NCBI RefSeq assembly: GCF_001307105.1
Contig: NZ_LGYN01000027.1
Location: forward strand, 186,001 to 250,000
Reading direction: 5' to 3'
Length of the DNA stretch: 64,000 nucleotides
DNA from: Bacillus australimaris
Lineage (GTDB): Bacteria; Bacillota; Bacilli; Bacillales; Bacillaceae
Positions 47,087 through 58,829 of this stretch are shown in pieces. Position numbers and translations under genes: made by a program. Within the stretch, counting starts at the first letter, position 1, and each line of letters opens with the position of its first letter. The notes below the pieces were generated by a model, which was given only the letters and a program-made list of their open reading frames with translations, did no database searches and was not told the origin of the DNA.

Positions 47087-48025
47087 ATGAATGCTGGAAT
47101 TATTGGCCTTGGCCGCTATATACCTGAAAAAGTATTAACAAATCATGATTTAGAAAAAATGGTTGAAACTTCTGACGAGTGGATTCGTACTAGAACAGGT
47201 ATAGAAGAAAGAAGAATTGCATCTGATGATGTCAATACATCTCATATGGCGCTTGCTGCTGCAAAAAAAGCATTAGCTGACGCAGATGTGGCTGCAGAAG
47301 ATATCGATATGATTCTTGTGGCGACAGTCACGCCAGATCAAGCATTTCCGACAGTTGCTTGTATGATTCAAGAGCAGCTCGGTGCACATAAAGCTTGTGC
47401 AATGGATATTAGCGCTGCGTGTGCTGGCTTTATGTATGGGCTTGTTACTGGAAAACAATTTATCGAATCAGGAACGTTCAAACATGTGCTTGTCGTTGGC
47501 GTTGAAAAGCTTTCTCGCATTACCGACTGGGATGACCGCAATACAGCTGTTCTGTTTGGAGATGGAGCAGGTGCTGCTGTGTTAGGATCTGTCAGCGAAG
47601 GCAAAGGAATTCTTTCATTTGAGCTTGGAGCCGATGGAAGAGGCGGGAAGCACTTGTACTTAGATGAAAAAGATCATACAATCATGAATGGAAGAGAAGT
47701 ATTTAAATTTGCTGTAAGACAAATGGGCGAGTCAAGCGTAAACGTCATTGAAAAAGCTGGACTATCAAAAGAAGACGTTGACTTCTTGATTCCGCATCAA
47801 GCAAACATTCGCATTATGGAAGCAGCACGCGAACGCTTAGAGCTGCCAGTTGAAAAAATGTCGAAAACAGTCCATAAATATGGAAACACGTCAGCAGCAT
47901 CCATTCCAATTTCACTATGTGAAGAAATCGAAGCCGGAAAAATTCATGACGGCGATGTGATTGTAATGGTTGGTTTTGGTGGCGGATTAACGTGGGGCGC
48001 AATCGCTATGCGATGGGGCCGATAA
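47087..48025 (+). CDS. fabHA: Beta-ketoacyl-ACP synthase III FabHA
   Basis: This 312-residue FabH condenses acyl-CoA primers with malonyl-ACP. It has the catalytic Cys in [12 protein letters not shown], His in [10 protein letters not shown] and Asn in [25 protein letters not shown] is also typical. AAAAGGAG precedes the ATG. It is FapR-regulated and transcribed with fabF. Confidence 0.95.
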   Translation: MNAGIIGLGRYIPEKVLTNHDLEKMVETSDEWIRTRTGIEERRIASDDVNTSHMALAAAKKALADADVAAEDIDMILVATVTPDQAFPTVACMIQEQLGAHKACAMDISAACAGFMYGLVTGKQFIESGTFKHVLVVGVEKLSRITDWDDRNTAVLFGDGAGAAVLGSVSEGKGILSFELGADGRGGKHLYLDEKDHTIMNGREVFKFAVRQMGESSVNVIEKAGLSKEDVDFLIPHQANIRIMEAARERLELPVEKMSKTVHKYGNTSAASIPISLCEEIEAGKIHDGDVIVMVGFGGGLTWGAIAMRWGR

Positions 48026-48046
48026 AAGAGTGGGGTGCACAAATTA

Positions 48047-49288
48047 ATGGATAAGAAACGAGTAGTTGTTACAGGATTAGGTGCTTTGACACCACTTGGC
48101 AACGATGTAGAATCAACATGGAAAAATGCTTTGGCGGGTGTATCTGGGGTTGGACCGATCACACGTGTCGATTCAAGTGAATATACCGCAAAAGTAGCTG
48201 CAGAACTAAAGGATTTTAACATTGAAGATTACATGGAGAAAAAAGAAGCGCGAAAAATGGCACGCTTCACGCAATATGCAGTCGTTGCAGCTCAAAAGGC
48301 GCTAGAAGATTCACGTCTTGAAATCACAGATGAAATCGCACCTCGTGTTGGTGTATGGGTTGGATCTGGTATTGGCGGACTTGAAACATTTGAAGAGCAA
48401 TTCGAAGTGTATTCAAATAAAGGGGCAAGACGCGTAAGTCCGTTCTTTGTTCCAATGATGATTCCAGATATGGCGACAGGCCAAATTTCGATTGCACTTG
48501 GCGCAAAAGGGGTTAACTCTTGTACAGTGACAGCATGTGCAACAGGTACAAACTCAATTGGTGATGCATTTAAAGTCATTCAGCGCGGAGATGCAGATGC
48601 AATGATCACAGGCGGTACGGAAGCGCCGTTAACAAAAATGTCGTTTGCAGGTTTCTGTGCGAACAAAGCCCTTTCGACAAATCCTGATCCAGATACAGCG
48701 AGCCGTCCATTTGACAAAAATCGTGACGGATTTGTGATGGGTGAGGGTGCAGGGATTATTGTTCTTGAAGAACTTGAGCATGCATTAAAACGTGGTGCGA
48801 CTATTTATGCAGAAATCGTTGGTTATGGTTCAACTGGAGATGCATATCATATCACAGCACCAGCTCCAAACGGAGAAGGCGGCGTCCGCGCTATGAAAGA
48901 AGCGATTCGAGATGCAGGTTTGTCTGTGGAAGAAATTGATTATATCAATGCCCACGGAACAAGCACACCTTACAATGATAAATTTGAAACAATGGCGATT
49001 AAAGAAGTGTTCGGAGAGCATGCGAATCAGCTTGCGATCAGTTCGACAAAATCAATGACAGGTCACTTACTTGGCGCAGCAGGCGGAGTAGAAGCTATTT
49101 TCTCTGTTCTTGCGATTAAAGATAGCGTCATTCCTCCAACGATTAACCTTGAAACACCGGATGAAGAATGTGATCTTGATTATGTAGCAAATGAAGCACG
49201 ATCAAAAGAAGTGAATATTGCTCTAAGTAACTCACTTGGTTTTGGCGGACATAATGCGACAATTATCTTCAAAAAATACGAAGCGTAA
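48047..49288 (+). CDS. fabF: Beta-ketoacyl-ACP synthase II FabF
   Basis: This 413-residue elongating condensing enzyme, the cerulenin target, has Cys in [15 protein letters not shown] and His residues in NAHGTSTP and [14 protein letters not shown] 48047 ([10 protein letters not shown]) is chosen by alignment with the B. subtilis N-terminus and length; four extra residues upstream are possible. The gap to fabHA is 21 bp. Confidence 0.95.
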   Translation: MDKKRVVVTGLGALTPLGNDVESTWKNALAGVSGVGPITRVDSSEYTAKVAAELKDFNIEDYMEKKEARKMARFTQYAVVAAQKALEDSRLEITDEIAPRVGVWVGSGIGGLETFEEQFEVYSNKGARRVSPFFVPMMIPDMATGQISIALGAKGVNSCTVTACATGTNSIGDAFKVIQRGDADAMITGGTEAPLTKMSFAGFCANKALSTNPDPDTASRPFDKNRDGFVMGEGAGIIVLEELEHALKRGATIYAEIVGYGSTGDAYHITAPAPNGEGGVRAMKEAIRDAGLSVEEIDYINAHGTSTPYNDKFETMAIKEVFGEHANQLAISSTKSMTGHLLGAAGGVEAIFSVLAIKDSVIPPTINLETPDEECDLDYVANEARSKEVNIALSNSLGFGGHNATIIFKKYEA

Positions 49289-49299
49289 TACTTCCTGAG

Positions 49300-49336
49300 A
49301 AAGCGGCGATCCATAAACAGATCGCCGCTTTTTTGC
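49300..49336 (+). terminator. Terminator of fabHA-fabF
   Basis: A 12-bp stem AAAGCGGCGATC/GATCGCCGCTTT with an 8-nt loop is followed by TTTTT. Confidence 0.92.
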
Positions 49337-49365
49337 ATATGATGGGAATGGAGGTGTTCAGCGGT

Positions 49366-50160
49366 ATGGGTCTGGTTAATACACAATATCTCATTCATCA
49401 ATCATCATCATTTCAGGAGCTCACGGCGCGTTTTGTTCCTTATTTTAAAGGAGCGGAGGAAAAAGAATGGTCGCCTATTCTCTCCCACCTGCAGCATCAC
49501 GGCATGGTGCGGTCTTGGAGCTCGTGCAAAGACATGATCGATAAGCTCAAGGAAAAAGGGTACTTCAAGCTTGTCATGAAAGAATATCAAACGCTTCAAA
49601 AGCAGTGGAAAGGCCCTGACATCCCTGTGTTGATTTTACCTGTCAATGAGAGCAGCAGAGAAATCAGAGAGCAATTTTATTATCAATCCGGCATGGCATT
49701 TGATGACAAGGTCTTTCTCTTTTTGTCTCCAAATACCCCGAAAGAGCGTATCGGCACATTGCTGACACATGAATATCACCATGTATGCAGATTACATTTT
49801 CTCACAAAAGAAGAAAAAGATTTTACATTCCTTGATACAATCATGATGGAGGGGCTCGCTGAATATGCTGTGTATCATAGATATGGAGAAAGCTATACAG
49901 CAAAATGGACCAGCTTATATGACGAAGCTCAGCTTCAGCGCATGTATAAGAAATGGGTATCCAGTCATCTTGATCAGAAAGTTCAGGAAGACGAAAGGCT
50001 GATACAGAATCTCCTTTATGGAAAAGGAAACTACCCCAAAATGCTCGGTTACGCCACTGGGTTTTATATCGTGAAAAAGTATTTCAGTGAGCACCGAGTC
50101 AGCGAGGAGTCTATGATTGCAGAGCCATCAGAAACCTTTCTAAAGGTGTTAGAATCATAA
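49366..50160 (+). CDS. yjaZ: Predicted Zn-dependent protease YjaZ (DUF2268)
   Basis: This 264-residue protein has the zinc-protease motif LLTHEYHHVCRLHF (HExxH-type, HEYHH) and MMEGLAEYAVYHRYG, where the second Glu could be the third ligand. This is the DUF2268 signature. ATG 49366 with GGAGG at 11 nt is favoured; a GTG at 49354 is possible. In family reports the B. subtilis gene is of unknown role. It stands between fabF and app. Confidence 0.85.
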   Translation: MGLVNTQYLIHQSSSFQELTARFVPYFKGAEEKEWSPILSHLQHHGMVRSWSSCKDMIDKLKEKGYFKLVMKEYQTLQKQWKGPDIPVLILPVNESSREIREQFYYQSGMAFDDKVFLFLSPNTPKERIGTLLTHEYHHVCRLHFLTKEEKDFTFLDTIMMEGLAEYAVYHRYGESYTAKWTSLYDEAQLQRMYKKWVSSHLDQKVQEDERLIQNLLYGKGNYPKMLGYATGFYIVKKYFSEHRVSEESMIAEPSETFLKVLES

Positions 50161-50211
50161 AGTGAATCATTCACATAAAAAGGTATGTATTACAAATTTA
50201 CTAAATACTTC

Positions 50212-50240
50212 TTGATTTCGTCATAGCGATGTAATAATAT
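50212..50240 (+). promoter_or_regulatory. Candidate app operon promoter
   Basis: TTGATT and TAATAT are 17 bp apart, 79 bp before appD, in an AT-rich gap of 158 bp. Confidence 0.4.
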
Positions 50241-50318
50241 ACAAATAATTCTTTTTATTTTAAAAAGACTGAATATTCAAGTTGAATTCTATTGATCTAT
50301 GGAGAAAGGGGCGAATGA

Positions 50319-51299
50319 ATGAGCGCGCTGCTTGAAGTGCAGAACTTAAAAACATATTTTTTTCGAAAAAAGGAACCAATACCTGCTGTTGATGGCGTTG
50401 ATTTCAGCATCAATAGAGGAGAAACGGTCGCATTAGTCGGTGAGTCTGGGTCGGGCAAAAGCATTACGTCCTTATCCATTATGGGGCTGATTCATGGAAC
50501 TGGCGGGAAAATTATGAACGGTTCCATCAAGCTTGATGGAAAGGACCTTGTTACATATAGTGAAAAGGAATTATGCAGCATCCGCGGTAATGATGTATCA
50601 ATGATCTTTCAGGAACCGATGACCTCACTTAATCCCGTCTTAACCATCGGAGAACAAATAACAGAAATCCTCATCTACCACAAAAAACTTTCAAAAAAAG
50701 AAGCGACCAAAAAAGCGGTTGATCTTCTGAAGCTTGTTGGTTTTTCCCGTCCAGAACAAATCATCAAAGATTATCCGCACCGCTTATCAGGCGGCATGCG
50801 GCAAAGAGTGATGATTGCCATTGCGCTAAGCTGTGATCCGAAGCTTCTTATTGCAGATGAACCGACAACCGCTCTAGATGTAACCATTCAGGCCCAGGTG
50901 CTTACCTTAATGAAGGATTTATGCTCGACGTTCGGTACATCAATTCTCCTCATCACGCATGATTTAGGTGTCGTCTCTGAGGTGGCAGACCGGGTGATTG
51001 TGATGTACTGCGGACAGGTTGTAGAAAATGGAACTGTCGAAGAATTATTTGATCAGCCGCTGCATCCTTACACAGAAGGACTGCTTGAATCGATTCCTGT
51101 CATTGACGGAGAAATTCAGCCATTAACGGCGATAAAAGGAAACGTTCCTGCGCCGGATCAGCTCCCAGCGGGCTGCCGTTTTGCTCCAAGGTGTCCGCAA
51201 GTGAAGAAGCGCTGTTTAGGAGAGCTGCCTGAGCTGAGAACATTTGAAAATGGCAGAAGCGTCAGATGCTTCTTATATGAGGAGGCAGACCATATATGA
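50319..51299 (+). CDS. appD: Oligopeptide ABC transporter ATPase AppD
   Basis: This 326-residue ATPase has Walker [10 protein letters not shown]-loop [12 protein letters not shown], signature LSGGMRQRV and Walker [13 protein letters not shown]. The C-terminal oligopeptide-transporter extension has the Cys-rich [15 protein letters not shown]. It energises uptake of larger peptides. A nearby ATG at 50315 is out of frame. It is followed by appF with ATGA overlap. Confidence 0.93.
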   Translation: MSALLEVQNLKTYFFRKKEPIPAVDGVDFSINRGETVALVGESGSGKSITSLSIMGLIHGTGGKIMNGSIKLDGKDLVTYSEKELCSIRGNDVSMIFQEPMTSLNPVLTIGEQITEILIYHKKLSKKEATKKAVDLLKLVGFSRPEQIIKDYPHRLSGGMRQRVMIAIALSCDPKLLIADEPTTALDVTIQAQVLTLMKDLCSTFGTSILLITHDLGVVSEVADRVIVMYCGQVVENGTVEELFDQPLHPYTEGLLESIPVIDGEIQPLTAIKGNVPAPDQLPAGCRFAPRCPQVKKRCLGELPELRTFENGRSVRCFLYEEADHI

Positions 51300-52318
51300 C
51301 CCTTGCTCAAAATCAACCACAGATAACGAATGTTGCAGAGAAAGAAACCATTCTTGAACTGAAACAGATTCGAAAACATTTTCCAATTAAAGCGGGCGTC
51401 TTTCAGAAGAAGGTCGGAGCAGTGAAAGCTGTTGACGGCATAGACTTAAAGATTTATAAAGGTGAAACATTAGGCATAGTTGGAGAGTCAGGATGCGGTA
51501 AATCCACATTAGGACGGACCATGATCCGCTTATACGAACCAACTGACGGTCAAATTTTTTTTAAAGGGCAAGACATCACGCGCGTATCAGAATCAAAACT
51601 AAGACAATCTACACGAAAAAACATCCAAATGGTTTTTCAAGATCCCTTTGCATCACTCAACCCTAGAAAAACACTTCGCAGCATCATCAAAGAACCCTAC
51701 AAAACACATCATTTATATTCCTTAAAAGAAAGAAATGAAAAAGTAGAACAGCTTTTATCAAAGGTGGGTCTTCATCCAAGCTTTGCGAATCGCTACCCCC
51801 ATGAATTTTCAGGCGGACAGAGGCAGCGAATCGGCATTGCTCGGGCGCTTGCTATGAACCCTGAAATGATCATCGCAGATGAGCCTGTATCAGCACTTGA
51901 TGTATCCATTCAGGCGCAGGTCATTAATTTGATGGAGGAGCTTCAGGAGGAATTTGATCTTACCTATCTATTTATCTCTCACGATTTAAGTGTGGTCAGG
52001 CATATTAGCGATAGAGTCGGCGTCATGTATCTTGGAAAAATGATGGAGCTTGCCGATAAGCACAGTTTGTACGATGAACCGCTCCATCCGTATACACAGG
52101 CTCTGCTTTCTTCCGTACCCGTCACTCGTAAAAAAGGGCAGGTGAAAAGAGAACGCATTATGCTGCAAGGCGACCTGCCGAGTCCTGCGAATCCGCCAAA
52201 GGGCTGCGTATTTCACACAAGGTGCCCGCATGCGAAAGAAATCTGTAAAGAAAAAGTACCAGCATTTCAGGAATTAGAAACAAACCATTTTGTTGCCTGC
52301 CATCTCTACAACGCTTAA
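51296..52318 (+). CDS. appF: Oligopeptide ABC transporter ATPase AppF
   Basis: This 340-residue partner ATPase has Walker A GESGCGKS, signature [15 protein letters not shown], Walker [13 protein letters not shown] and the C-terminal [15 protein letters not shown]ys cluster, which in some peptide importers binds a [4Fe-4S] cluster. The start overlaps the appD stop. It forms a heterodimer with AppD. Confidence 0.93.
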   Translation: MTLAQNQPQITNVAEKETILELKQIRKHFPIKAGVFQKKVGAVKAVDGIDLKIYKGETLGIVGESGCGKSTLGRTMIRLYEPTDGQIFFKGQDITRVSESKLRQSTRKNIQMVFQDPFASLNPRKTLRSIIKEPYKTHHLYSLKERNEKVEQLLSKVGLHPSFANRYPHEFSGGQRQRIGIARALAMNPEMIIADEPVSALDVSIQAQVINLMEELQEEFDLTYLFISHDLSVVRHISDRVGVMYLGKMMELADKHSLYDEPLHPYTQALLSSVPVTRKKGQVKRERIMLQGDLPSPANPPKGCVFHTRCPHAKEICKEKVPAFQELETNHFVACHLYNA

Positions 52319-52401
52319 TCAGCTTGTATGATCTCATCTTTGAGAGGGGGGATGAAGCTGCATCTGTTGTCATTTCTAAAAAAGAATAGGGGGAATCGTT
52401 T

Positions 52402-54036
52402 ATGAAAATGAAAAACAAACAAACCATTTTAGTCAGTTTCATGCTGATTTTTACACTGGTACTGGCGGCTTGCTCTAGTGGAAATAAAACCTCTGGTGAC
52501 AGTGAAAAGAAATCGACTGGAAAACCGGTACAAGGCGGAGATCTTGTCATCGGTTCAATTGCAGAACCAACATTATTCAATTCGCTGTATTCAACTGATG
52601 TTGCAAGCTCTGATATCGAGGAAAGAATCTACAGCTTTTTACTTCAAACAGATGGAAAGCTGAACCCTCAGCTATCGCTCGCAGAGGATATTAAAGAGTC
52701 TGATGATGGCAAGCAGTTTGATGTCACCATTAAAAAGGGCGTAAAGTTTCATGATGGTAAAGAGCTGACTGCTGATGATGTTGTGTTTACATACAGCATT
52801 CCAATTCATAAGGACTACAATGGAGAGCGTGGATCAGGCTTTGAAGTATTAGACTCTGTTAAAAAGACAGGGGATTACTCAATCGAATTCAAGCTCAATA
52901 AAAAAGACCCATATTTTTACAATGTCACGCTAGGAAGCTACGGCATTTTGCCTAAGCATATTTTAGGGGATGTGCCTATAAAGGATCTTGGTGAAAATGA
53001 ATTTAACCGGAAAAAACCAATTGGTTCAGGTCCATTTAAATTTGCAGAGTGGAAAGAAGGAGACTACGTCAAACTAGAAGCCTTTGACGATTATTGGGAT
53101 GGACGTCCATACCTTGATACCGTCACGATTAAAACCATTCCTGATCAAAATGCAGCGATTGCCCAGTTGTCAGCAGGAGATATTGATTTCTTTGCTGTAC
53201 CGGGAGCAGAGCTACAAACGGCTGAAAAAGTGAGCAACATTAAAATTGAATCTGATCTAGGCTTGAATTATTCATACATTGGCTGGAACCAAAAAAATGA
53301 TCTCTTTAAAAGCAAAAAGGTCCGCCAAGCGCTTACACATGCGATAGATCGTCAAACGATTGTTGATCAAGTGTTAGATGGAGACGGAAAAGTAGCCAAC
53401 ATCCCAGAAAGTCCGCTGTCATGGAATTACCCTAAAAATGAAGATGTTCCAGTGTTTGAATTTGATCAAGAAAAAGCGAAAAAGATGCTGAAAGAAGAGG
53501 GCTGGGAAGATACAGATGGAGATGGCTACCTTGATAAGGATGGCAAGAAATTCTCCTTTGTCATCAAGACCAACCAAGGAAATAAAGTTCGTGAAGATAT
53601 CGCTGTCGTTGTTCAGCAGCAGCTTAAGGAAATTGGTGTAGAAGCGAAGCCGCAAATTGTGGAGTTCAGTGCCCTCATTGAGCAGACGACACCGCCTAAA
53701 TGGGATTATGATGCACTGCTGCTCGGCTGGAGCCTTGCCACTTTCCCTGATCAATACAGCATCTTCCACTCAAGTCAGTCTGAAAAAGGCTTGAATAACA
53801 TTTGGTATAAAAATGAAGAGGTCGATAAGCTGTTAGTTGATGCTAAAAAATTAAGTGATCGAAAAGAATATTCAAAGGCGTATGAAAAAATTTATAAACT
53901 GATCGCAGAAGATCAGCCATATACGTTCCTTTATTATGCCAACTCACATCGCGCTATGCCATCTAATCTCCAAGGCTACTCTTACCACCCGAAAGATGAG
54001 TATTACAAAATCGAAAAATGGTGGATTGAACAGTAG
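52402..54036 (+). CDS. appA: Oligopeptide-binding lipoprotein AppA
   Basis: This 544-residue SBP family 5 lipoprotein has a signal ending LVLAACSSG, then VIGSIAEPTLFNSLYSTD and KKGVKFHDGKELTADDVVFTY (in pieces), which is the family motif. It is full-length and uninterrupted. In B. subtilis 168 the gene carries a frameshift, so this strain probably has a working App system. GGGGGAA precedes the ATG. Confidence 0.93.
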   Translation: MKMKNKQTILVSFMLIFTLVLAACSSGNKTSGDSEKKSTGKPVQGGDLVIGSIAEPTLFNSLYSTDVASSDIEERIYSFLLQTDGKLNPQLSLAEDIKESDDGKQFDVTIKKGVKFHDGKELTADDVVFTYSIPIHKDYNGERGSGFEVLDSVKKTGDYSIEFKLNKKDPYFYNVTLGSYGILPKHILGDVPIKDLGENEFNRKKPIGSGPFKFAEWKEGDYVKLEAFDDYWDGRPYLDTVTIKTIPDQNAAIAQLSAGDIDFFAVPGAELQTAEKVSNIKIESDLGLNYSYIGWNQKNDLFKSKKVRQALTHAIDRQTIVDQVLDGDGKVANIPESPLSWNYPKNEDVPVFEFDQEKAKKMLKEEGWEDTDGDGYLDKDGKKFSFVIKTNQGNKVREDIAVVVQQQLKEIGVEAKPQIVEFSALIEQTTPPKWDYDALLLGWSLATFPDQYSIFHSSQSEKGLNNIWYKNEEVDKLLVDAKKLSDRKEYSKAYEKIYKLIAEDQPYTFLYYANSHRAMPSNLQGYSYHPKDEYYKIEKWWIEQ

Positions 54037-54052
54037 GCTGTTAGTGAAGAAG

Positions 54053-54068
54053 GGGGAGATGTCTCCCC
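54053..54068 (+). repeat. Inverted repeat after appA
   Basis: GGGGAGA and TCTCCCC arms with a 2-nt apex lie just after the appA stop. There is little T tract, so an mRNA-stabilising hairpin is more likely than a terminator. Confidence 0.45.
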
Positions 54069-54175
54069 TTTCAGTGTGAAGACAAACCCTTGCTGCAAGT
54101 TTTCTGCGCTGGTGATCAATTGCTCTGCATCACTATGAGACTTTAAGGGTTTTCATATCACGCTGAAAAGAAGAC

Positions 54176-54210
54176 AAAAGGCTAAAATCACATCATTTTA
54201 GCCTTTTTTT
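54176..54210 (+). terminator. Terminator-like hairpin inside app operon
   Basis: A perfect 13-bp stem with loop CACATC (54176-54188, 54195-54207) is followed by seven Ts, between appA and appB. Partial readthrough would reduce AppB and AppC relative to AppA. Confidence 0.8.
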
Positions 54211-54247
54211 CACAGAATGGCGATCCGATGAAAAAGGAGTTGTGCAT

Positions 54248-55201
54248 ATGGTTACTACATATATTATTAGAAGGACATTGCTCTCCATTCCCATCTTATT
54301 TGGGATTACCATTTTGTCCTTTGCCATTATGAAAGCAGCACCAGGCGATCCGATGTCACTTATGATGGACCCTACTATTAGTGCTGCAGACCGGGAAGCC
54401 TTTATTGATAAGTACGGCTTGAACGATCCTGAATATGTGCAATATATGAAATGGCTTGGCAATATGCTTCAAGGTGACTTTGGCACATCCATTGTCAAAA
54501 AGGGAACGCCCGTGGCTGATTTGATTTTTGCTCGGCTGCCAAATACCCTCATCCTCATGATCTTTTCTACATTAGTTGCCCTGATCATCGCCATCCCATT
54601 TGGTGTTCTTTCAGCAAAACGTCCGTATACAAAGCTAGACTATGGCATTACGGTTACATCTTTTATCGGACTGGCTATTCCAAACTTTTGGTTTGGTCTC
54701 ATCCTTATTATGGTTTTATCTGTGAATTTAGGATGGTTCCCAACTGGTGGAGTCTCTACCTTGAATGCCGATTTTAATGTGTTTGACCGGCTCCATCACA
54801 TTATTTTACCAGCCTTTGTTTTAGCAACTGCTGATATGGCAGGACTTACCCGGTACACAAGGTCGAGCATGCTTGATGTCATGAGGCAGGATTACATCCG
54901 TACCGCAAGAGCGAAAGGCTTTAGAGAAAACAAAGTCATTTTCAAGCATGGTTTAAGAAACGGTCTTATGCCTGTCATTACGATTTTCGGACTGATGATT
55001 CCATCCTTTATTGGCGGCGCAGTCGTGGTGGAACAAATCTTCACATGGCCTGGTCTTGGAAAGCTGTTCATCGATTCTGCCTTTTCGCGAGATTATCCGG
55101 TTATTATGGCAATGACCGTTATTTCTGCAGTGCTCGTGGTGGTTGGAAATTTAATAGCGGATATTCTATATGCGATCGTTGATCCGCGTATTGAATATTA
55201 G
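54248..55201 (+). CDS. appB: Oligopeptide ABC transporter permease AppB
   Basis: This 317-residue permease has about six membrane helices, the DppB/OppB N-terminal region (ILSFAIMKAAPGDPM) and the EAA loop [24 protein letters not shown] (in pieces). ATG 54248 has AAGGAG 8 nt upstream, better than GTG 54242. Family length matches. Confidence 0.92.
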   Translation: MVTTYIIRRTLLSIPILFGITILSFAIMKAAPGDPMSLMMDPTISAADREAFIDKYGLNDPEYVQYMKWLGNMLQGDFGTSIVKKGTPVADLIFARLPNTLILMIFSTLVALIIAIPFGVLSAKRPYTKLDYGITVTSFIGLAIPNFWFGLILIMVLSVNLGWFPTGGVSTLNADFNVFDRLHHIILPAFVLATADMAGLTRYTRSSMLDVMRQDYIRTARAKGFRENKVIFKHGLRNGLMPVITIFGLMIPSFIGGAVVVEQIFTWPGLGKLFIDSAFSRDYPVIMAMTVISAVLVVVGNLIADILYAIVDPRIEY

Positions 55202-55219
55202 AAGGGAGCTGAAGCACAA

Positions 55220-56134
55220 TTGGCACAGCCTAATATGGGAACACCTCCTGTTGACATCAAATTAAAAGAGGGCCTTCCGCCAAAGCCAGAGACGATGCTG
55301 CGTTTATTTTGTGAGAAGTTTTTTAAAAATAAATTAGCGGTTGCCGGTTCCGTGATCTTATTGGTCATTATCTTTTCAGCTATTTTCGCTCCTGTGATCG
55401 CTCCTTACGCACCTGAGCAGCAAGATTTATTGAAGCGGCTTCAGCCACCAAGTGCCGAGCATTTTATGGGAACTGACAAGTTTGGTCGCGATATTTTCTC
55501 AAGGGTGCTTTATGGCGCGCGGGTCTCTTTGTTAGTCGGTTTCGTCTCGGTTGTTGGTGCAATTACCATTGGCACCGTGATTGGAGCGGTAGCAGGATAC
55601 TTCAAAGGATTTGTCGATTCCATTTTAATGAGGTTTGTGGATGTCGTGTTGTCGATTCCAGACATTTTTCTATTAATTACACTTGTCACCATTTTCAAGC
55701 CCGGCATTGATAAATTGATTTTAATTTTTGCGCTGACCGGCTGGACAACAACCGCCAGACTGATCCGCAGTGAATTTTTATCACTTCGAACAAGAGAGTT
55801 CGTACTCGCGGCGAGAACCATTGGAACGAAAAACCATGTCATCATCTTTTCGCATATTTTACCGAACTGTATCGGTCCTATTATCGTGTCAGCTACATTA
55901 AAAGTAGGCTCCGTCATTTTAGCTGAATCAACACTCAGCTATCTTGGATTTGGTATTCAGCCGCCAACGGCAAGCTGGGGCAACATGCTGCAAGATGCAC
56001 AAAATTTCTCGATTATGGTGCAAGCATGGTGGTATCCGCTTTTCCCAGGTTTGCTGATTTTGCTGACGGTCTTATGCTTTAATTTCTTAGGAGATGGGCT
56101 GAGAGATGCACTTGATCCTAAGAAGCTAAAGTAA
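55220..56134 (+). CDS. appC: Oligopeptide ABC transporter permease AppC
   Basis: This 304-residue DppC/OppC-type permease has an N-terminal OppC domain, [19 protein letters not shown], and the EAA loop [24 protein letters not shown] (in pieces). It starts with TTG at 55220 (GAAGGGAG upstream), 18 bp after appB. It is the last gene of appDFABC. Confidence 0.9.
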   Translation: MAQPNMGTPPVDIKLKEGLPPKPETMLRLFCEKFFKNKLAVAGSVILLVIIFSAIFAPVIAPYAPEQQDLLKRLQPPSAEHFMGTDKFGRDIFSRVLYGARVSLLVGFVSVVGAITIGTVIGAVAGYFKGFVDSILMRFVDVVLSIPDIFLLITLVTIFKPGIDKLILIFALTGWTTTARLIRSEFLSLRTREFVLAARTIGTKNHVIIFSHILPNCIGPIIVSATLKVGSVILAESTLSYLGFGIQPPTASWGNMLQDAQNFSIMVQAWWYPLFPGLLILLTVLCFNFLGDGLRDALDPKKLK

Positions 56135-56288
56135 GTTTGTCCTTTATAACAAGATGAAAGGGACTCTGCGAGACACTCTTCGTTTCCTGCCATCATTCGC
56201 CCAGCTTGAAGTTTAATAAAGTTGGAATAATTTCTCTATCCCTTGCCCATACTGTGGACAACAGTTTTTATAAAGTGAGGGATTGGTT

Positions 56289-57041
56289 ATGTTATTTCTT
56301 CATGACGTATGGGTAAATTGGTTTGAAGGGGAAGAAAATGGCTACAATGTGTGTCATTTTCATGAGTGGCGCAAGGAGGACAGTGTTGAGCTGTTAGATC
56401 AGGTGCCTTTACTCAAGGTGCAGAGTCCTTTGTTTGATTACATAGAGAATGATCTTTCAGAGCTGCCGAAGGCACTGCTAGAGTCTGTATTTGAGAAATC
56501 ATATATTCGGAAAAATCACGAACGCCGTAAATTAGAGTACTGCTTTGTGGTCACGGACGGCATTCGCATCATTGCTGTGGATACGATTGGGTACTCCATT
56601 CCTGTGAGAAAAAGCCGCTTGATCCCAAGGCAGGAGCAATTGGTGTACGAAATGGTGAAAGATGTGAAGGCGGAGGAATATGAATTCTCTAAGGGCAGCC
56701 TTGAATCGACGAAGGAGTATCACATTTTATCACTGCCACCCCAGCATATCAGCGGATTAACGAGAAAAGAAAGACAGCTGAAGCAGCTGATGTTTATGGC
56801 GCTTGATCAATTAAAAGGGCTCCAAAACAGGGCGGAAATTGCCTATTGGTATACGGAATGGAATCCGCGCATGTACAACCAAATCAAACGAATGTCATTC
56901 GAAGAGATTTGGAACATGCTTTACAATGAAACCATTGACGGGTGGTCAGAAAATCATCTAGCCTTCTGTGAAAAAATGATTAAAGGACAGCCATTTTTCG
57001 AAAAGCTATGGGAAATGGAAAACGAATCAAAAGTAAATTAG
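56289..57041 (+). CDS. yjbA: DUF3603 protein YjbA
   Basis: This 250-residue protein begins [21 protein letters not shown], with [16 protein letters not shown] and the end [15 protein letters not shown]. It matches B. subtilis YjbA (UPF0736/DUF3603) throughout as I recall it. ATG 56289 follows GTGAGGGA. It is cytosolic, of unknown function, and converges on trpS. Confidence 0.9.
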   Translation: MLFLHDVWVNWFEGEENGYNVCHFHEWRKEDSVELLDQVPLLKVQSPLFDYIENDLSELPKALLESVFEKSYIRKNHERRKLEYCFVVTDGIRIIAVDTIGYSIPVRKSRLIPRQEQLVYEMVKDVKAEEYEFSKGSLESTKEYHILSLPPQHISGLTRKERQLKQLMFMALDQLKGLQNRAEIAYWYTEWNPRMYNQIKRMSFEEIWNMLYNETIDGWSENHLAFCEKMIKGQPFFEKLWEMENESKVN

Positions 57042-57078
57042 AAAAAAAGCTTGCAGCGAGTAGTGCTGCAAGCTTTTT

Positions 57079-57080
<2 letters not shown>
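57042..57080. terminator. Bidirectional terminator between yjbA and trpS
   Basis: A 16-bp stem (57042-57057 with 57065-57080) includes a seven-A run, a GAGTAGT loop, and seven Ts, serving both converging genes. Confidence 0.93.
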
Positions 57081-58330
<1,250 letters not shown>

Positions 58331-58488
58331 TTTTTCATCGCAACAGTATGTCTGTCTATTATATAGGATGACCATAAAAAAGTCACGAGGTCCTTATGTG
58401 ACCTTCTTAGCATGTCGTTTGACACTTAAAATTTTAGATAAAATAACAAATATCTGTCAAAATTTTTTAAAATAGGAGGATTAATTAT

Positions 58489-58548
58489 ATGTATAAAACA
58501 TTATTCCTGCTGAATTTGTTAAATTGTTTTAATCAATTTACGCTTTAA
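58489..58548 (+). CDS. Possible 19-residue hydrophobic peptide
   Basis: ATG TAT AAA ... reads MYKTLFLLNLLNCFNQFTL and stops at TAA 58546-58548. TAGGAGGA lies 8 nt before the ATG, a near-ideal ribosome site in a stretch with no other gene. It lies between the trpS leader and the opp promoter. No family is recognised. It may be a short leader, a small membrane peptide or chance. Confidence 0.35.
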   Translation: MYKTLFLLNLLNCFNQFTL

Positions 58549-58631
58549 TTTGTTGAAGTGATTGAGACTTTAGTTTATAAAAATCCCTCTTTATCCCCAT
58601 TTACGTTTTTAAAAAATATATGAAATTGATA
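58549..58631. other. Intergenic stretch before opp promoter
   Basis: Together with 58336-58473 this AT-rich region separates trpS and opp. Apart from the small ORF at 58489 I see no gene or strong hairpin. Confidence 0.35.
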
Positions 58632-58660
58632 TTGCAATAAATTATTCTATTCATTATAAT
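58632..58660 (+). promoter_or_regulatory. opp operon promoter
   Basis: TTGCAA (58632-58637) and a perfect TATAAT (58655-58660) are 17 bp apart, giving a leader of about 160 nt before oppA. Confidence 0.78.
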
Positions 58661-58700
58661 GAATTTGTTCACACGTTTGTGCTAGGCTCTTTACATAGTG

Positions 58701-58715
58701 AAAATTCAGAAAAAA
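58701..58715. promoter_or_regulatory. Weak CodY-box-like site in opp leader
   Basis: AAAATTCAGAAAAAA matches the CodY consensus AATTTTCWGAAAATT at 11 of 15 positions, downstream of the predicted start. Peptide permeases are known CodY targets in Bacillus. An A-rich tract could match by chance. Confidence 0.3.
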
Positions 58716-58727
58716 CAAAAGAAATAG

Positions 58728-58753
58728 AAAGTAACCTGTTTAGGGACTTTTTT
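58728..58753 (+). promoter_or_regulatory. Attenuator-like hairpin in opp leader
   Basis: AAAGT..CC and GG.ACTTT arms (imperfect, 7 bp in all, loop TGTTTA) run into TTT, about 80 nt before oppA. It is weak and only suggestive. Confidence 0.3.
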
Positions 58754-58829
58754 ACTCTATTTCTCATCTCTGAATCTTATCTTCTATCGAGACCTTTGAA
58801 CTAAAAACATATTATAAGGGGGAATACAG

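Noticed and set aside
50161-50174. Short GTGAAT/ATTCAC inverted repeat after yjaZ
   Set aside because: It is too short for a terminator and lacks a T tract.
52158-52580. 140-codon minus-strand open frame over the appF-appA junction
   Set aside because: It crosses two solid plus-strand genes and has no homology I recognise.
55510-55917. 135-codon minus-strand open frame opposite appC
   Set aside because: It is a shadow of the permease frame.
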